Of a DNA stretch of 64,000 nucleotides, positions 36,317 to 46,290 are shown piece after piece. The DNA comes from JBBECJ01 sp963763325 (GTDB taxonomy: Bacteria > Chloroflexota > Chloroflexia > Thermomicrobiales > CFX8). A program made the translations under genes and the position numbers. Every line of letters starts with the position of its first letter. The stretch's first letter is position 1. Location of the stretch: assembly GCA_963763325.1 (NCBI GenBank), contig CAVXOL010000019.1, forward strand, positions 310,001 through 374,000, in the 5' to 3' direction. Under the pieces are notes generated by a model. The model was given only the letters and a program-made list of their open reading frames with translations. It was not told the DNA's origin and did not search any database.

Positions 36317-38809
36317 CTATTGCTGGATGCCAGCGGCGACAGCCGGGAGCAGCACGACATTCGAGCGGACCCATCCGGAGACGCCGGCCGCGTTCTCGGC
36401 GCGCACCTCGTAGGCGAGCAGGGTTGCCGGGTGCAACCGCTCTGTCACTTGAAGCGTGGTCACGTCCTTCGCGACCAGTCGATCGAATTCGTCGGGCAAC
36501 CGGCGGATCGTGAAGCCTGCCTCAGTCGTCGACGTGTCCTTCCACGTGAGCGTCACATCGTAGGCGCAGGTCTGCATCCACGAGACACCCTCGCAGTCGT
36601 ACGGCGCTGAGACGGTCAGCACGACTTCTTCGGGCGCTTCCGGAACCGGAAGTACCGTCGGAAGTGGCGTCACTTTGTTGGATACGACCACGCTCGACGG
36701 CCCGACGATGTTGTACGCGGCGATTGACAGGACGACGTCCTTCTCTGGCACCAGCCTGAACGTCTTCGACCACGTCGTCGCGTTAGCAACGGCCAGATAG
36801 GTTTCTGCGTTGAAGGTGGTCGTGATCAGGAAGCCGTCTTCGTCCTTCACCGTATCCGTCCAGGTCAGCGTCAGTGTGTATGCACACTCGGTTGGAACGT
36901 CGTTGACAAGCGTGCAGTCCGAGGGCTGCGAGATCGCCAGCACGACGTTGGTCGGAGCTGTCGGGGTCGTCGGCTCCTTCAGATAGACGTCAGGAGATTC
37001 CACCCACTCGGACTCACCGTGCAGGTTGTACGCCTGCACCTGAACGCTGATCCACTCGCGCGGCTGTAGCCGGAATGTGCCGGTCCACGTCGTGACGTTC
37101 TCGCCGACGCGCTTGGTCGTCGCCGTGAAGTCGGGACGCACCCGGAAGCCATCCTCGTTGTTCGACTGGTCGGTCCACGTCGCCGTCACCTTGTAGGTGC
37201 ATTCGACGGCAATCCGATTGACGAAACTACAGTCGCTCGGATCAGATACGGCCAGCGTCACGTCCGTTGGAGCAGCCGGGATCGGCTCGTGCAGATAGGC
37301 CGGCTCGGACGCCACCCAAGCCGACTGGAGGTCTTCGTTGAACGCTCGAACGTCGGCACTGACCCACTCGCGAGGCTCAAGCCTGAACTCGCGCGTCCAT
37401 ATTTCAACTCCGGCTGCGACCGTGTAGGTCGTCGATGCGAAGCTCAGCCGGATCTCGAAGCCGTCCTCATTTGTCGACTCGTCATCCCAGGTCACTGTCA
37501 GTGTGTAGAGGCAATCGGGCGCGACGCCGCTGGCGAACGTGCAGGCCGATGGTTCCGACGCCTGTAACATCACGTCAGACGGAGCAGCCACCGCTGTCGG
37601 CGTTGGCGCCTGTGGCGTCACGGCGTTCGACACCACCTTCGCCGAGTTACCAGCCTCGTTCCAGGCGACGATCGAGAGCGTCACACCCTGGCCGGGCTTC
37701 AACGGGAACGCCTGCGACCACGTCGTCGCGTTCGCAGGTGCCGTGTATGTTGCCGTATTGAAGCTGGTCGTGATCTTGAACCCGTCCTCATTGTTGGACG
37801 CATCCCTCCACGCCAGCGTCAGCGTGTAGGTACATTCGCTTGGCGCAGTCGCGACATCCGTACAGTTGGTCGGGTTCGAGACTGACAGTGTCAGATTCGT
37901 TGGTGACGCGGGCGCCTTCGGAACCTGTGCATACCGCCACGCGTAGTAGTGACGACCGATGTTGCCCATTTCGACTCGCCAGCCGGCTGGGTTGGCGGGA
38001 GTGTAGGTCAGCACCCGCCGTTCAAAGACCTGGACCAGCACATCGTGGGAAGTGCCGGCAACCTTGATCTTCGTCCAGTACGCCTCGCTGATGGGGTAGC
38101 CGATGGCGTAGTACGGATCCTCGAAGATCGGTTCCGTCAGATAGCGGCCATTCTCGTAGACCTCGCCGCTGCTGTTCATGAACTCCCAGAACGGCGATGC
38201 GATCTGATGATCGATGCCCGGGACCTGGACACGATGAGCGGCAGTGACGCCGTACTTCGCGAAGGTCGGGTCATTCGTGACCGTCCCGGCTCGCGAGAGC
38301 CGTTGCGTCAAGGTTGATCCCGACGCTGCCGGCCCGGCAGCGAGCAGATTCGTGAACGTCGCGTAGGTTGGCCCCGTCGTGTCATCCTCGTCTCCTGCGA
38401 CGTTGATTGCAGCAGGACCTCTGGTTTCAAACAGATTGTCACCCATCTGCATGTCACCAGAGATCAGTTCGACAGCCAACAGGCCAGTCGTGACGTACCA
38501 TAAACCGTCGTCCGGGGCGCTCTGATGCGTAATCTCCATCCGTGCCTTGTCGAAGTACTGGACGGCCCGCATGCCGCCGGGCGATTCAGCATAGGCCTCC
38601 TGGATCACGCCGGTATTCCCGCTCGGCCCCCAGATCCAGGTGCGGGGGACGCGTAACTCGGCGACCGGCCGGTCGGTTCGCTCCCAGGTACGCTGGAAAG
38701 CGATGTTCCCGGGAGGAATTGCACCAGCCGCCACAAACGGTGTCGCGAGAGCCGCGACAACTGCCATCGAAACGAGAGCCGTGATCAGACGCCGCAACAG
38801 TGCGTGCAT
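36317..38809 (-). CDS. Large secreted protein: RTW-WGP N-domain plus five Fn3-like repeats
   Basis: 830 residues from ATG 38809, with AAAGGAGAT upstream; a longer frame begins at 38905. A signal peptide (LLRRLITALVSMAVVAALAT) is followed by a ~280-residue domain starting FQRTWERTDRPVAELRVPRT and containing ESPGGMRAVQYFDKARMEIT, GYPISEAYWTKIKVAG and VFERRVLTYTPANPAGW. This domain is shared with the next gene. Five ~95-residue fibronectin-III-like repeats follow, each with a two-Cys loop such as PSDCS...CTY and a TTSFN or FTATT strand. The repeats diverge but keep both Cys, suggesting disulfides outside the cell. Probably an envelope or adhesion protein; function unknown. Confidence 0.85.
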   Translation of the reverse strand: MHALLRRLITALVSMAVVAALATPFVAAGAIPPGNIAFQRTWERTDRPVAELRVPRTWIWGPSGNTGVIQEAYAESPGGMRAVQYFDKARMEITHQSAPDDGLWYVTTGLLAVELISGDMQMGDNLFETRGPAAINVAGDEDDTTGPTYATFTNLLAAGPAASGSTLTQRLSRAGTVTNDPTFAKYGVTAAHRVQVPGIDHQIASPFWEFMNSSGEVYENGRYLTEPIFEDPYYAIGYPISEAYWTKIKVAGTSHDVLVQVFERRVLTYTPANPAGWRVEMGNIGRHYYAWRYAQVPKAPASPTNLTLSVSNPTNCTDVATAPSECTYTLTLAWRDASNNEDGFKITTSFNTATYTAPANATTWSQAFPLKPGQGVTLSIVAWNEAGNSAKVVSNAVTPQAPTPTAVAAPSDVMLQASEPSACTFASGVAPDCLYTLTVTWDDESTNEDGFEIRLSFASTTYTVAAGVEIWTREFRLEPREWVSADVRAFNEDLQSAWVASEPAYLHEPIPAAPTDVTLAVSDPSDCSFVNRIAVECTYKVTATWTDQSNNEDGFRVRPDFTATTKRVGENVTTWTGTFRLQPREWISVQVQAYNLHGESEWVESPDVYLKEPTTPTAPTNVVLAISQPSDCTLVNDVPTECAYTLTLTWTDTVKDEDGFLITTTFNAETYLAVANATTWSKTFRLVPEKDVVLSIAAYNIVGPSSVVVSNKVTPLPTVLPVPEAPEEVVLTVSAPYDCEGVSWMQTCAYDVTLTWKDTSTTEAGFTIRRLPDEFDRLVAKDVTTLQVTERLHPATLLAYEVRAENAAGVSGWVRSNVVLLPAVAAGIQQ

Positions 38810-39030
38810 CGGATCTCCTTTCACACGGCCACCGTCTAGATCGCGTCGTCGAGGTCCGATGACGGCGGCAGGCGAGCACAAGGAATGGCGACGCCCGAAC
38901 ATCATCAGCGATACGACATCACAGCGTCATGAGAGAGTTGTGCTCACTGCTACAGTTCCGTGTCAGGATCCTTCAGATGGAATGGAGGCGTAGCCGAACG
39001 GCGTGTGGTGACACCGAGGCACGGGCATGA

Positions 39031-40932
39031 TTACGGCATCCAGACGGGATCACGATCAAGGCTTGGGGAGTTGGTGAGATTGGCCTGCTGCATCCCGTCG
39101 GCCTTCATCACAAAGATCTCCGCATTGCCATCGCGGTACGAGACGTAGGCAAGCTGCTGACCGTCCGGCGACCAGCGCGGTGAGAAATCCCCGACGTATG
39201 GATCCGTCGAAGCTCCAACCTGGCCGTTCGTAAATTGCTGCAGAGTCGTTCCGCCGGCGTCGATCGCGAAGATCGCGCCGTAGACAACGCCAGCCGAATC
39301 GGACAGGTCCATCGTCAGTGCGGTACGGCTGCCATCCGGTGACCAGTTGATCTCGCCCGCAACGCGGCCATCCTGAGTGAGATTGATGACTCCGGACCCA
39401 TCCGGCTGCATGACGAAGATATCCGCCTGCCCCGCATCGCGATGTGAGAAGAAGGCAATTCGGGAGCCGTCCGGCGACCAGGCCGGCTGGGAATCGTTGG
39501 CGGGATGGTCTGACAGGTTTATTACCTGCTCCGATCCCTCCAGCCTGACAACGTAGACGTCGGCGGCTTCGTGCTCGTGGCTGTAGGTGAACGCGATCGC
39601 CGTCCCGTCCGGAGACCAGGCCAGGTCGCTGATCGTCTTCCCGCCCTCGAAGTAGTGAAGGCGTCGAACATCTGAGCCGTCGGCATCCATCACGTACAGC
39701 GAGGAGCCAGGATCGGGACACTGCAAGCAGCTGTAGGCAATCCGCCGGCTGTCGGGTGACCACGCGATGTCCATTCCGGATGTCACTAGCGGCAGCGATA
39801 ATTCCGACGAGCTGGTGAGATTGACCAGGCCCGATCCGTCGCTGTTGATGACGAAGACGTCGCCGAACGACCGTGGTGCTGTTCGACGATACTCGCGAAC
39901 GAAGGCGATGCGCGTGCCATCCGGAGCGACCGTGAAGGTCGGTTCGACTTCCGGGCTGTTGGTGAGGTTGACGAGGTCGGATCCACTCGCGTCGATCGTG
40001 AAGATGTCCCAGTTGCCGGTGCGCATCGACGCAAACGCGATGCGAGGAACGCCTGGCAGCTCTCCATAGCGCCAGATGTAGTAGTGCTGGCCGACGTTGC
40101 CGGCTTCCACCTGCCAGGCCGGGGCGTTTGACGGCGTGTACATGAGGCAGCGTCGCTCGAAGCACTACCAGAGCACGTCTCGCTGGATTCCGCCCACCAC
40201 GATCTCCGACCAGTACGCCTCAGTGATCGGATAGCCGGTCGCGTAGAACGGATTCGAGAACAGCGGCGCTGTGACATTCTGGCCGTCGTCCCAGACCGTC
40301 GCCTCGTCCGTCATGAACGTCCAGAACGGTGACGCGACCGAGTGGTCGGTTTCGGGGACATACTTGGCGGCCGTCACACCTGAGCTGGCATAGCTGTTGT
40401 CGATGCCGATCGTGTTGTCCTCGGTAAACGTCGCCGTCAGGACACTCCCGACCGGTGCTGGCGGTGCAGTTCGTAAATCGAGCCGGCTGATGTCAGCGTA
40501 GGTTGGACGCTCTCCCGGATCACCGACAATGTTGACCGACGCCGGTTCGGGCGACTCGTCGTAGGCAGCATCGCCGATCTGGTAGGTGCCATCGACCATC
40601 TCGACGACGAGCAAACCGTTGGTGACATCCCATGGGTCGCTTCCGCGATACGCGTTGTCTTCCATCCGTGATTTGTCATAATAGCGCACCTGCCGAAACC
40701 CGCCCGGCGCGCTGTCGTAAGGTTCCGATTGGACGCAGTAGAAGGGGGTGGGACCCCAGATCCACGAACGAGCATCCGCGCCGTCGTCGACCGGCTTGTC
40801 GGTGCGAGCCCATGTGCGATCGAACGAACCATCAGCGGCAGTGGCACTCGCCACGAGCATGAGCGGTGATGCAACGCCGGCCAACGCGAACACGATCGCA
40901 AGGATCACGAACTGGTTCCGGCTACGGCGCAT
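39031..40932 (-). CDS. Secreted protein: RTW-WGP N-domain plus TolB/PD40 beta-propeller, interrupted by TAG
   Basis: 633 codons from ATG 40932, with TGGAGG upstream. A signal peptide (FVILAIVFALAGVASPLMLV) is followed by the same N-domain as the neighbour (SFDRTWARTDKPVDDG, ESPEPASVNIVG, GYPITEAYWSEIVVGG). Codon 256 is TAG at 40165-40167, exactly where the paralogue has a Gln (LVQVFERR versus LW*CFERR). Both sides are in the same frame. The C-terminal half has PD40/TolB-like blades: AWSPDSRRIAYS, AWSPDGTAIAFT, AWSPDGSRIAFF, NWSPDGSRTALT, RWSPDGQQLAYV. A CAG-to-TAG change or error, or amber read-through, are the options. Confidence 0.82.
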
Positions 40933-40962
40933 GAATCCTCCAGATATCAACTCGCGAATGCA

Positions 40963-43900
40963 TCACCACCGTTCGGAGCTGCTGGCAGCGGCAGCGTTCA
41001 ACGCGGTCGTGTCGATGTCGGCTCCATGACCCAGCAACGGTGCACGAGATGACACATCCTGACCAGTCGTCGTCGCAACCGATGGCGCGGCGATGTCGCT
41101 CGGCAGCAGGTCGCCGGCGATGGCGCGCGCTTCCGTTGCCAGGCGATTGTAGAAGTCCGCCGCGATTGCCGGCACCTGCCTGAGACTGGCCAGCAAACGC
41201 TCGTGTCCATCCTGGATGGTCCGATCCTCGTAGGTCTCGAATGCCTCAAGCCCCTCGCGAAGAGCAACCTTGATAGCGGCCAGGAACCGGCGATCTTCGC
41301 GGTAAATGAGGTTGCCCAGCCGCCGCAGGTAGTCCCAGTCTGGGTCATCGTCATCGAGCACGTGAAGCAACGCGTCGAGTCGCGCGTCCAGCAGACCGGC
41401 AAGTCCCTGGACGAACGCGGCATTGGCGGTCGCGGAGACGATGTCGAGTTCCCGGCGCAACCAGCGCACATCCGCGTCCGGCATACAGAGACCGGTTGTC
41501 AATGCCCAGAGCTCGTCAATGCCCGCTCCGACAGCCGTCGGGAACTGGTTGAGCATGAAGCGACGGTGCGTATCGGCGATGATCTGTACCTTCATCGGCG
41601 TCATCGCCGTTGGCGATTCTCCGGCGGTCAGCGCGTTTCTCAAGACGCTGAAGTCATTCATGAGAGCATTTTCCATGTCGACCACGAGGTAGACAAAGCG
41701 CACCCAGGTGCGGAAGAAATCGGCCAGCGAGACGTAGCGGAGTCCTCTTGCCCCGATCGCGACACCCCAGACACCTCCGAACTGAAGGCGCCTGACGGCA
41801 CCAATCTCGTACATCCCAAGCATCGCATCGACCTCGCTGTTGCGATGGTGCTGGACCGCGCGGTAGGCGTGTGTCGCATCGGTCCCAGCGTTCTCGATGA
41901 TGAGCCGCTGACCACCGGGATGTTGATGCATGAAGTCAGTCATGTCGTAGACCTTGCCACTGACGATGAACCAGTAGCCATTCCGGCCGTTGTTGTGACG
42001 CACGACGTCCGAGATATCGATCTGCCGCTGGTCCTCAACCGGACGCCCCATGTAGGTCGTGAAGACATCCTGCTTGTAGCGGCCATCAGCGACGAGGTCA
42101 TAGAACATGTCCCGCGCCCGTGCGGTACGAGCCTCAGCGTCGGCTCCGTCTGCCCAGCGCCCCAGGATCGCGCGAAGTGCGTGTTCGACCGTCACCGCGA
42201 ACTGGACCCGGCCACAGACATAGACGTGCGCACCGCGACCACCTGCCTCGACAGGGCGGACAAGATCCCAGATGGCTCGCGCAGTGTCCTCAACTGCCAG
42301 CAATCCGTCCAGCCGGCTGCGGAGACCGGGTTCAAAGACAAACGACCCACCAGCCGCGTCAGGAACGAATCGGACGCTGGTGTCCGAGGCGGAGAACGCG
42401 ACCTGGAGTTGCAGTCGCCCTCTGGCGACCATCGGCTCAAGTTCCTCGCGGAAGTAGAACTGCTCGGGTGTTCGCGTCCCAAAGAAGAGCCAGTTCTCAC
42501 CGCCCCCGTCTTGTCTGAGACGCTCGTCGAGGAATCCCCGGAACGGTGAGATGCCTGCGCCGGCCGCGAACATCACGATCGGCGTTGTTGGATCAGCGGG
42601 CAGGTGGAAGCGCGAGGCCGGAACAATCTGCAACGGGATCGACCGTTCCGCACCAGAGCGGAGTTGCCCAGCCGCGATACGACGAATAAAGGTCGAGGCA
42701 GTCCCTGACCGGCGTTCCGCTCGGGAGACGGCGCTGTCCTGCGTCAGATAGTCGAGCCGGGCGACGGTCAGGTCCAACCTTCGAGCGCCCTCAGTCGCGT
42801 CTGCCCCCATCGCCGACGAGATCGAGTAGAGGCGAAATGGCTGGGGCGGGACCAGGTTGCAGATGCTCTCTGCTTCCCATAGCTCGGCCTTCCAGAGCCG
42901 TCGCGTTTCGAACCCGCCGGTGTAGAGGATGTCGAGGAGGTCCCACAGCTCCCACTGATCCTCGGAGCGCGCTTCGATAATCGCCCGCAGCGTGCTTGAC
43001 GCGGTCAGCGTCGCGAGCGACTTGGCGACCTCGCGTGAGACGGGACGAATCACCCCGAGCCGCAGGAGGTCAGCCAGCCGCAACGTCGGCTCCGGGGCGC
43101 GGGCGAAGCGGACCTGCAGCGCGTCGAGCCAGGCCCGGTTCAGCCGGATTACCTCGTCACCACTGGCTCGGAGCGAGCGCAGCGTTCGATCGACGAGTTC
43201 GTCACTATTCTCGACATAGACACCGCAGCGGTCGCCCGGCCGGTACTGGATGCCAGTGCCAGCCACGTCCAGTCGGAGCCGCGCTACATCGGAGATGTCT
43301 GGGCTGTTACGCACGACGCCAGTGGCGGTTGGAAGCGTCATCGGCATGCCGGTCGGGCGGTATTGAGCGACGCCGGTGTACCGCTCCATCCGTGTCTCGT
43401 CGAGTTCTGCGTTGATTCGATCCCAGGCCTGTTCGGTGAACCGGTCTCCGAACGCGCCGATCGTGACCGTCCGACCCGCCTTGAACGCGATCCGCAGGAA
43501 CCCGTACGCCTTCAGGCGGTGAACACCAAGGAAACCCTTCTCACCGGCATATCCGTCGAGGACGGCCTGAAAGAGTCCTTGCAGGCTGCGATCGTTGCTG
43601 CCCTCGACAAACGCACGGACCGACACCTGCCCGATCGCGGTCAGGAATGCTTGCCAGTGGGGTGGAAACCACTCGCGCAGGTGGGCGGACTCCTGACCGA
43701 GTGTCGAGTCGTAGTGACTCCGGCCCAGGAACACATCCATCAGCGGGAAAGATTGGTGAGGCAGACCCTGCGTTGCCCTGCGTGCCCTCGCGAATCGGCA
43801 GCGCGAATGGAGCGACCGTCTTGGCCCAGACGGCCTGATCGACGAACGTGTCACTGTAGGCGTTCGGGTCAACCTTCAGGTAGGTGACCTCGGTGAGCTC

Positions 43901-44580
43901 CCGCAGGCATTCGAGGATGCCGAGCAACTCCGTCTTCAGGGCGGCGATGTCACCGTGCGACGACGGCTTCCTGTGCCCGGATCGTGCGTCCGACCAGCGG
44001 ACCTCCCTGGGCGACCAGTTCGACCTGCGCCAGATGGAAGACGTGCTCCTCCCGGTTACCGACGCTTGGAATCAGCAGACTCGAGATTCTCGACCCGCAT
44101 CGGATCGGGACGCTGCGGGTCACGGATCTTCCAGTTGTAGACGATCAGGTCGAGGTAGGACATGAACGGCGCCGGCCGGCCTAACCGGCGGGAAATCTCC
44201 TGCCACGGCTGCTCGATGCAAGCTGGAAGTGCGTCAGGTGGCGTATTGCGAACACGGACGTAGGCATGTGCAAAGAAGCTCAACAGCGCGGATGCGCGGC
44301 AGAGATAGCGATCGGGAAGGTCTTCTGCCGTTGCGCTGAGGAGTGGCATGGAGTCGAACACCGGGCGCAACTGGAGCGTGCGGTGCAACTCGGGCATCTG
44401 CGGCACCATCTCGTCCCAGGCGCGATGGCTGGGTGGAAGCTCCAGAAGCGGCTGGTGACTTGGGAGGAAACCGTGCATCTCCGATAGAAAGCCGAGGTTC
44501 TCGTGACCGAGTTCCTCATTGATCGCCATCGCCTGGTCCAACACCCGGCGGCTTGGAATCGGCTCTTCGGAGGTCAACAC
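40963..44580 (-). CDS. IDO-like heme dioxygenase / NADPH-FAD reductase / cytochrome b5 fusion (N-terminal frame breaks)
   Basis: About 1200 residues when repaired. From GTG 44580: an indoleamine 2,3-dioxygenase-like domain (LCRASALLSFFAHAYV, EQPWQEISRRLGRPAPFMSY, LIVYNWKIRDP; after breaks near 44085, 43950 and 43775, GNAGSASPIF, PLMDVFLG and GVHRLKAYGFLRIAF with the probable heme His at 43519-43521). Then a P450-reductase/sulfite-reductase-like FAD-NADPH module: RLYSISS (about 42834), GAGISPFRGF (about 42560), FFGTRTPEQFYF, HVYVCGRVQ. Then cytochrome b5: HQHPGGQRLI (heme His at 41920-41922) and HHRNSEVD. Last, ~270 residues of unknown helical domain. No FMN domain is present. The 969-codon main frame runs from 43872. 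Likely NADPH to FAD to b5 to dioxygenase electron flow; substrate unknown. Confidence 0.85.
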
Positions 44581-44639
44581 GTCGTACCTTTCAGCCTGAC
44601 GAACATTCGGCAGTGTGGCCGGTCGTCAGAATTCGGTGC

Positions 44640-45086
44640 CTACATCACTGAGTAGAGCACCGCGCGGCAGATATCGGCCCGCGACACCGTACCAACGAGC
44701 CTGCCGTCATCGACAACCGGCAGACGGCGGATCTGCATCTCAGCCATGACGGTCGCCGCCATCGCCGCCTCGTCCGTTGGCTTCATCGTTATTGGCGTGG
44801 TGATGATGAGCGGACCGATCGGTCGTGTTGCGAGTTCACGCCCCTTTGCGACGAAGAAGGCGAACGCGTCGGACAGCGACCCTCCCGCCGCGAGGATTTC
44901 GTCGGTATTGGGCAACACCGCCCGGATCAGATCGCCTTCGGAAAGTACACCGACAAACGTCTTCTGATCGTCAACAACCATCAGGTCGCTGACCTCAGCG
45001 ATGCTGATGATCTCGGCCGCGCGATGGATTGAGGCGTTGACGTTGATGTGGACGGGATAGAACGCCATGATGTCACGAATCAGCAT
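44640..45086 (-). CDS. CBS-domain-pair protein
   Basis: 148 residues from ATG 45086, with AGGAGA upstream; a longer frame begins at 45167. Two CBS domains: IMAFYPVHINVNASIHRAAE with VVDDQKTFVGVLSEGDLIRA, and PITMKPTDEAAMAATVMAEM with VVDDGRLVGTVSRADICRAV. CBS pairs bind adenine nucleotides and regulate partner proteins; here no catalytic domain is attached. It ends 60 bases after the IDO-fusion gene start, same strand, and could be in its transcript. Confidence 0.9.
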   Translation of the reverse strand: MLIRDIMAFYPVHINVNASIHRAAEIISIAEVSDLMVVDDQKTFVGVLSEGDLIRAVLPNTDEILAAGGSLSDAFAFFVAKGRELATRPIGPLIITTPITMKPTDEAAMAATVMAEMQIRRLPVVDDGRLVGTVSRADICRAVLYSVM

Positions 45087-45295
45087 GCAGCGTCTCCTGC
45101 CCGTCTGCCTGCCGGCCACGCGGGACGAATGCGGGCGGAGACAGAATGGTGCAATCCCAGATAGCATCGTGAGTCAGGTATCCGCTGGTATGGTGCCGAT
45201 CCCTGATCCTGGTGTCAAGCAGCAGACAAGGCAAGCGCGTCAGTGACGATGCCATCGAGCGTGGGCGAGACGGAGATCACAGCGAGGCTACCGGC

Positions 45296-45682
45296 TCATT
45301 CGACCTGGACGGTCACCGTGAATCGCTCGTGAGAATCGGAGGGCGGTTCCCAGGGTTGCCGGTAGATCAGCTCGAGCAATGTCGCGCCGGTTCCGACCGC
45401 ATCGAAGGTGAGCGTCACGATCCCAGACGCGCCTTCGGCGTCGCTGTCAGGGTCAAAATCGCTGTCCTCGTAGCGGAGGATTGCTTCATCAACCGCGCTG
45501 ACCTCCCACTCGAAGCCAGTGGTCGGATTTCCTTCCAGCTCAACACGCAGCGTCTGCCCCTGGTCGAGCGCGACGGTCGTCCCGGCCGCGCCGCCGTCAA
45601 TCGTTACCTCATCACTGTCATCGCCGGAACAGCCGGCCAACATCATGAGGAGCGCAAACGTCAGGACGCACAATCGCTTCAC
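45296..45682 (-). CDS. Chagasin-like inhibitor lipoprotein (I42)
   Basis: 128 residues. Lipoprotein signal LCVLTFALLMMLAGC (lipobox LAGC), then a chagasin beta-sandwich: loop 1 GNPTTGFEWEVSA, a strong match to the NPTTGY/FxW motif, then GIVTLTFDAVGTGATLLELI and loop 3 YRQPWEPP. It is related to the membrane-anchored copy at 31494-31958. Predicted to be on the outer face of the membrane, blocking papain-like proteases from outside or controlling a periplasm-like space. Confidence 0.9.
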   Translation of the reverse strand: MKRLCVLTFALLMMLAGCSGDDSDEVTIDGGAAGTTVALDQGQTLRVELEGNPTTGFEWEVSAVDEAILRYEDSDFDPDSDAEGASGIVTLTFDAVGTGATLLELIYRQPWEPPSDSHERFTVTVQVE

Positions 45683-45746
45683 GGCAGTCGTTTCAGATAC
45701 AGACGTCGGTCACCGGCCAGAATCGGCAACTGGCCCTCACGATAGC

Positions 45747-46226
45747 ATGTTTGTCTGGTTCACTTGGTTTCGGTCGCGCTACGGCGGCCGGGATGTTCGC
45801 TGGGATGAGTCGGGAGATGGGACATTGGAACGTCGAGGTGGCTTCGCGCGATTGGGACAGATTGGGCTGACGGTGTCAGCGTGGCTGTACGCAGCATGCA
45901 TCGTCGTCCAGGTCTTTCTAGCCGGACTGAGCACGGGGCTGCTCGGCGATGAGCCGGAACGCTGGTCCGACCACATCTCGTTCGGTCAGATGATCGGGAC
46001 GCTGCCGATCCTGCTCGTGATTTTCGCATTAGTCGGCCGGCTACCCGTCATCACAATCGTCCTCACGGTCGCCATCTTCTTCCTCTACGGTCTCCAGTAC
46101 CCGTTTGCCAACACTGACAGTAGCAATGTCGCCGCCCTCCATGCCGTGAACGCGCTGGTCATGTTCTGGCTCACGATACTGATCGCCCAGCAGGCGCAAC
46201 GGTTGGCCTTTCCGGCGCGAGCATGA
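45747..46226 (+). CDS. DUF6220-like membrane protein
   Basis: 159 residues from ATG 45747; a longer overlapping frame from 45519 is antisense to the chagasin gene and rejected. Four membrane helices: ARLGQIGLTVSAWLYAACIV, IGTLPILLVIFALVGRLPVI, TIVLTVAIFFLYGLQYPF, LHAVNALVMFWLTILIAQQA. The short loops and the ALHAVNALxMFW pattern match DUF6220. Function unknown. Confidence 0.75.
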   Translation: MFVWFTWFRSRYGGRDVRWDESGDGTLERRGGFARLGQIGLTVSAWLYAACIVVQVFLAGLSTGLLGDEPERWSDHISFGQMIGTLPILLVIFALVGRLPVITIVLTVAIFFLYGLQYPFANTDSSNVAALHAVNALVMFWLTILIAQQAQRLAFPARA

Positions 46227-46231
46227 GGGGT

Positions 46232-46281
46232 GAGTGACGAGGCCCGAGGTAGGAAGACCCATCGCTCGGGCTTCGTCACTC
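46232..46281. terminator. Bidirectional hairpin between convergent genes
   Basis: GAGTGACGAGGCCCGAG and CTCGGGCTTCGTCACTC pair over 17 bases with one G-T wobble and a 16-base loop, between the stops of the DUF6220-like and amylase-family genes. Confidence 0.75.
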
Positions 46282-46290
46282 CTGCCCACG

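Noticed and set aside
41203..42549. 448-codon plus-strand frame
   Set aside because: Lies opposite the reductase/b5 part of the fusion gene, with no protein motifs; it is a GC-rich antisense shadow.
45519..45746. N-terminal extension of the DUF6220-like frame
   Set aside because: Antisense to the chagasin lipoprotein; the membrane protein starts naturally at ATG 45747.
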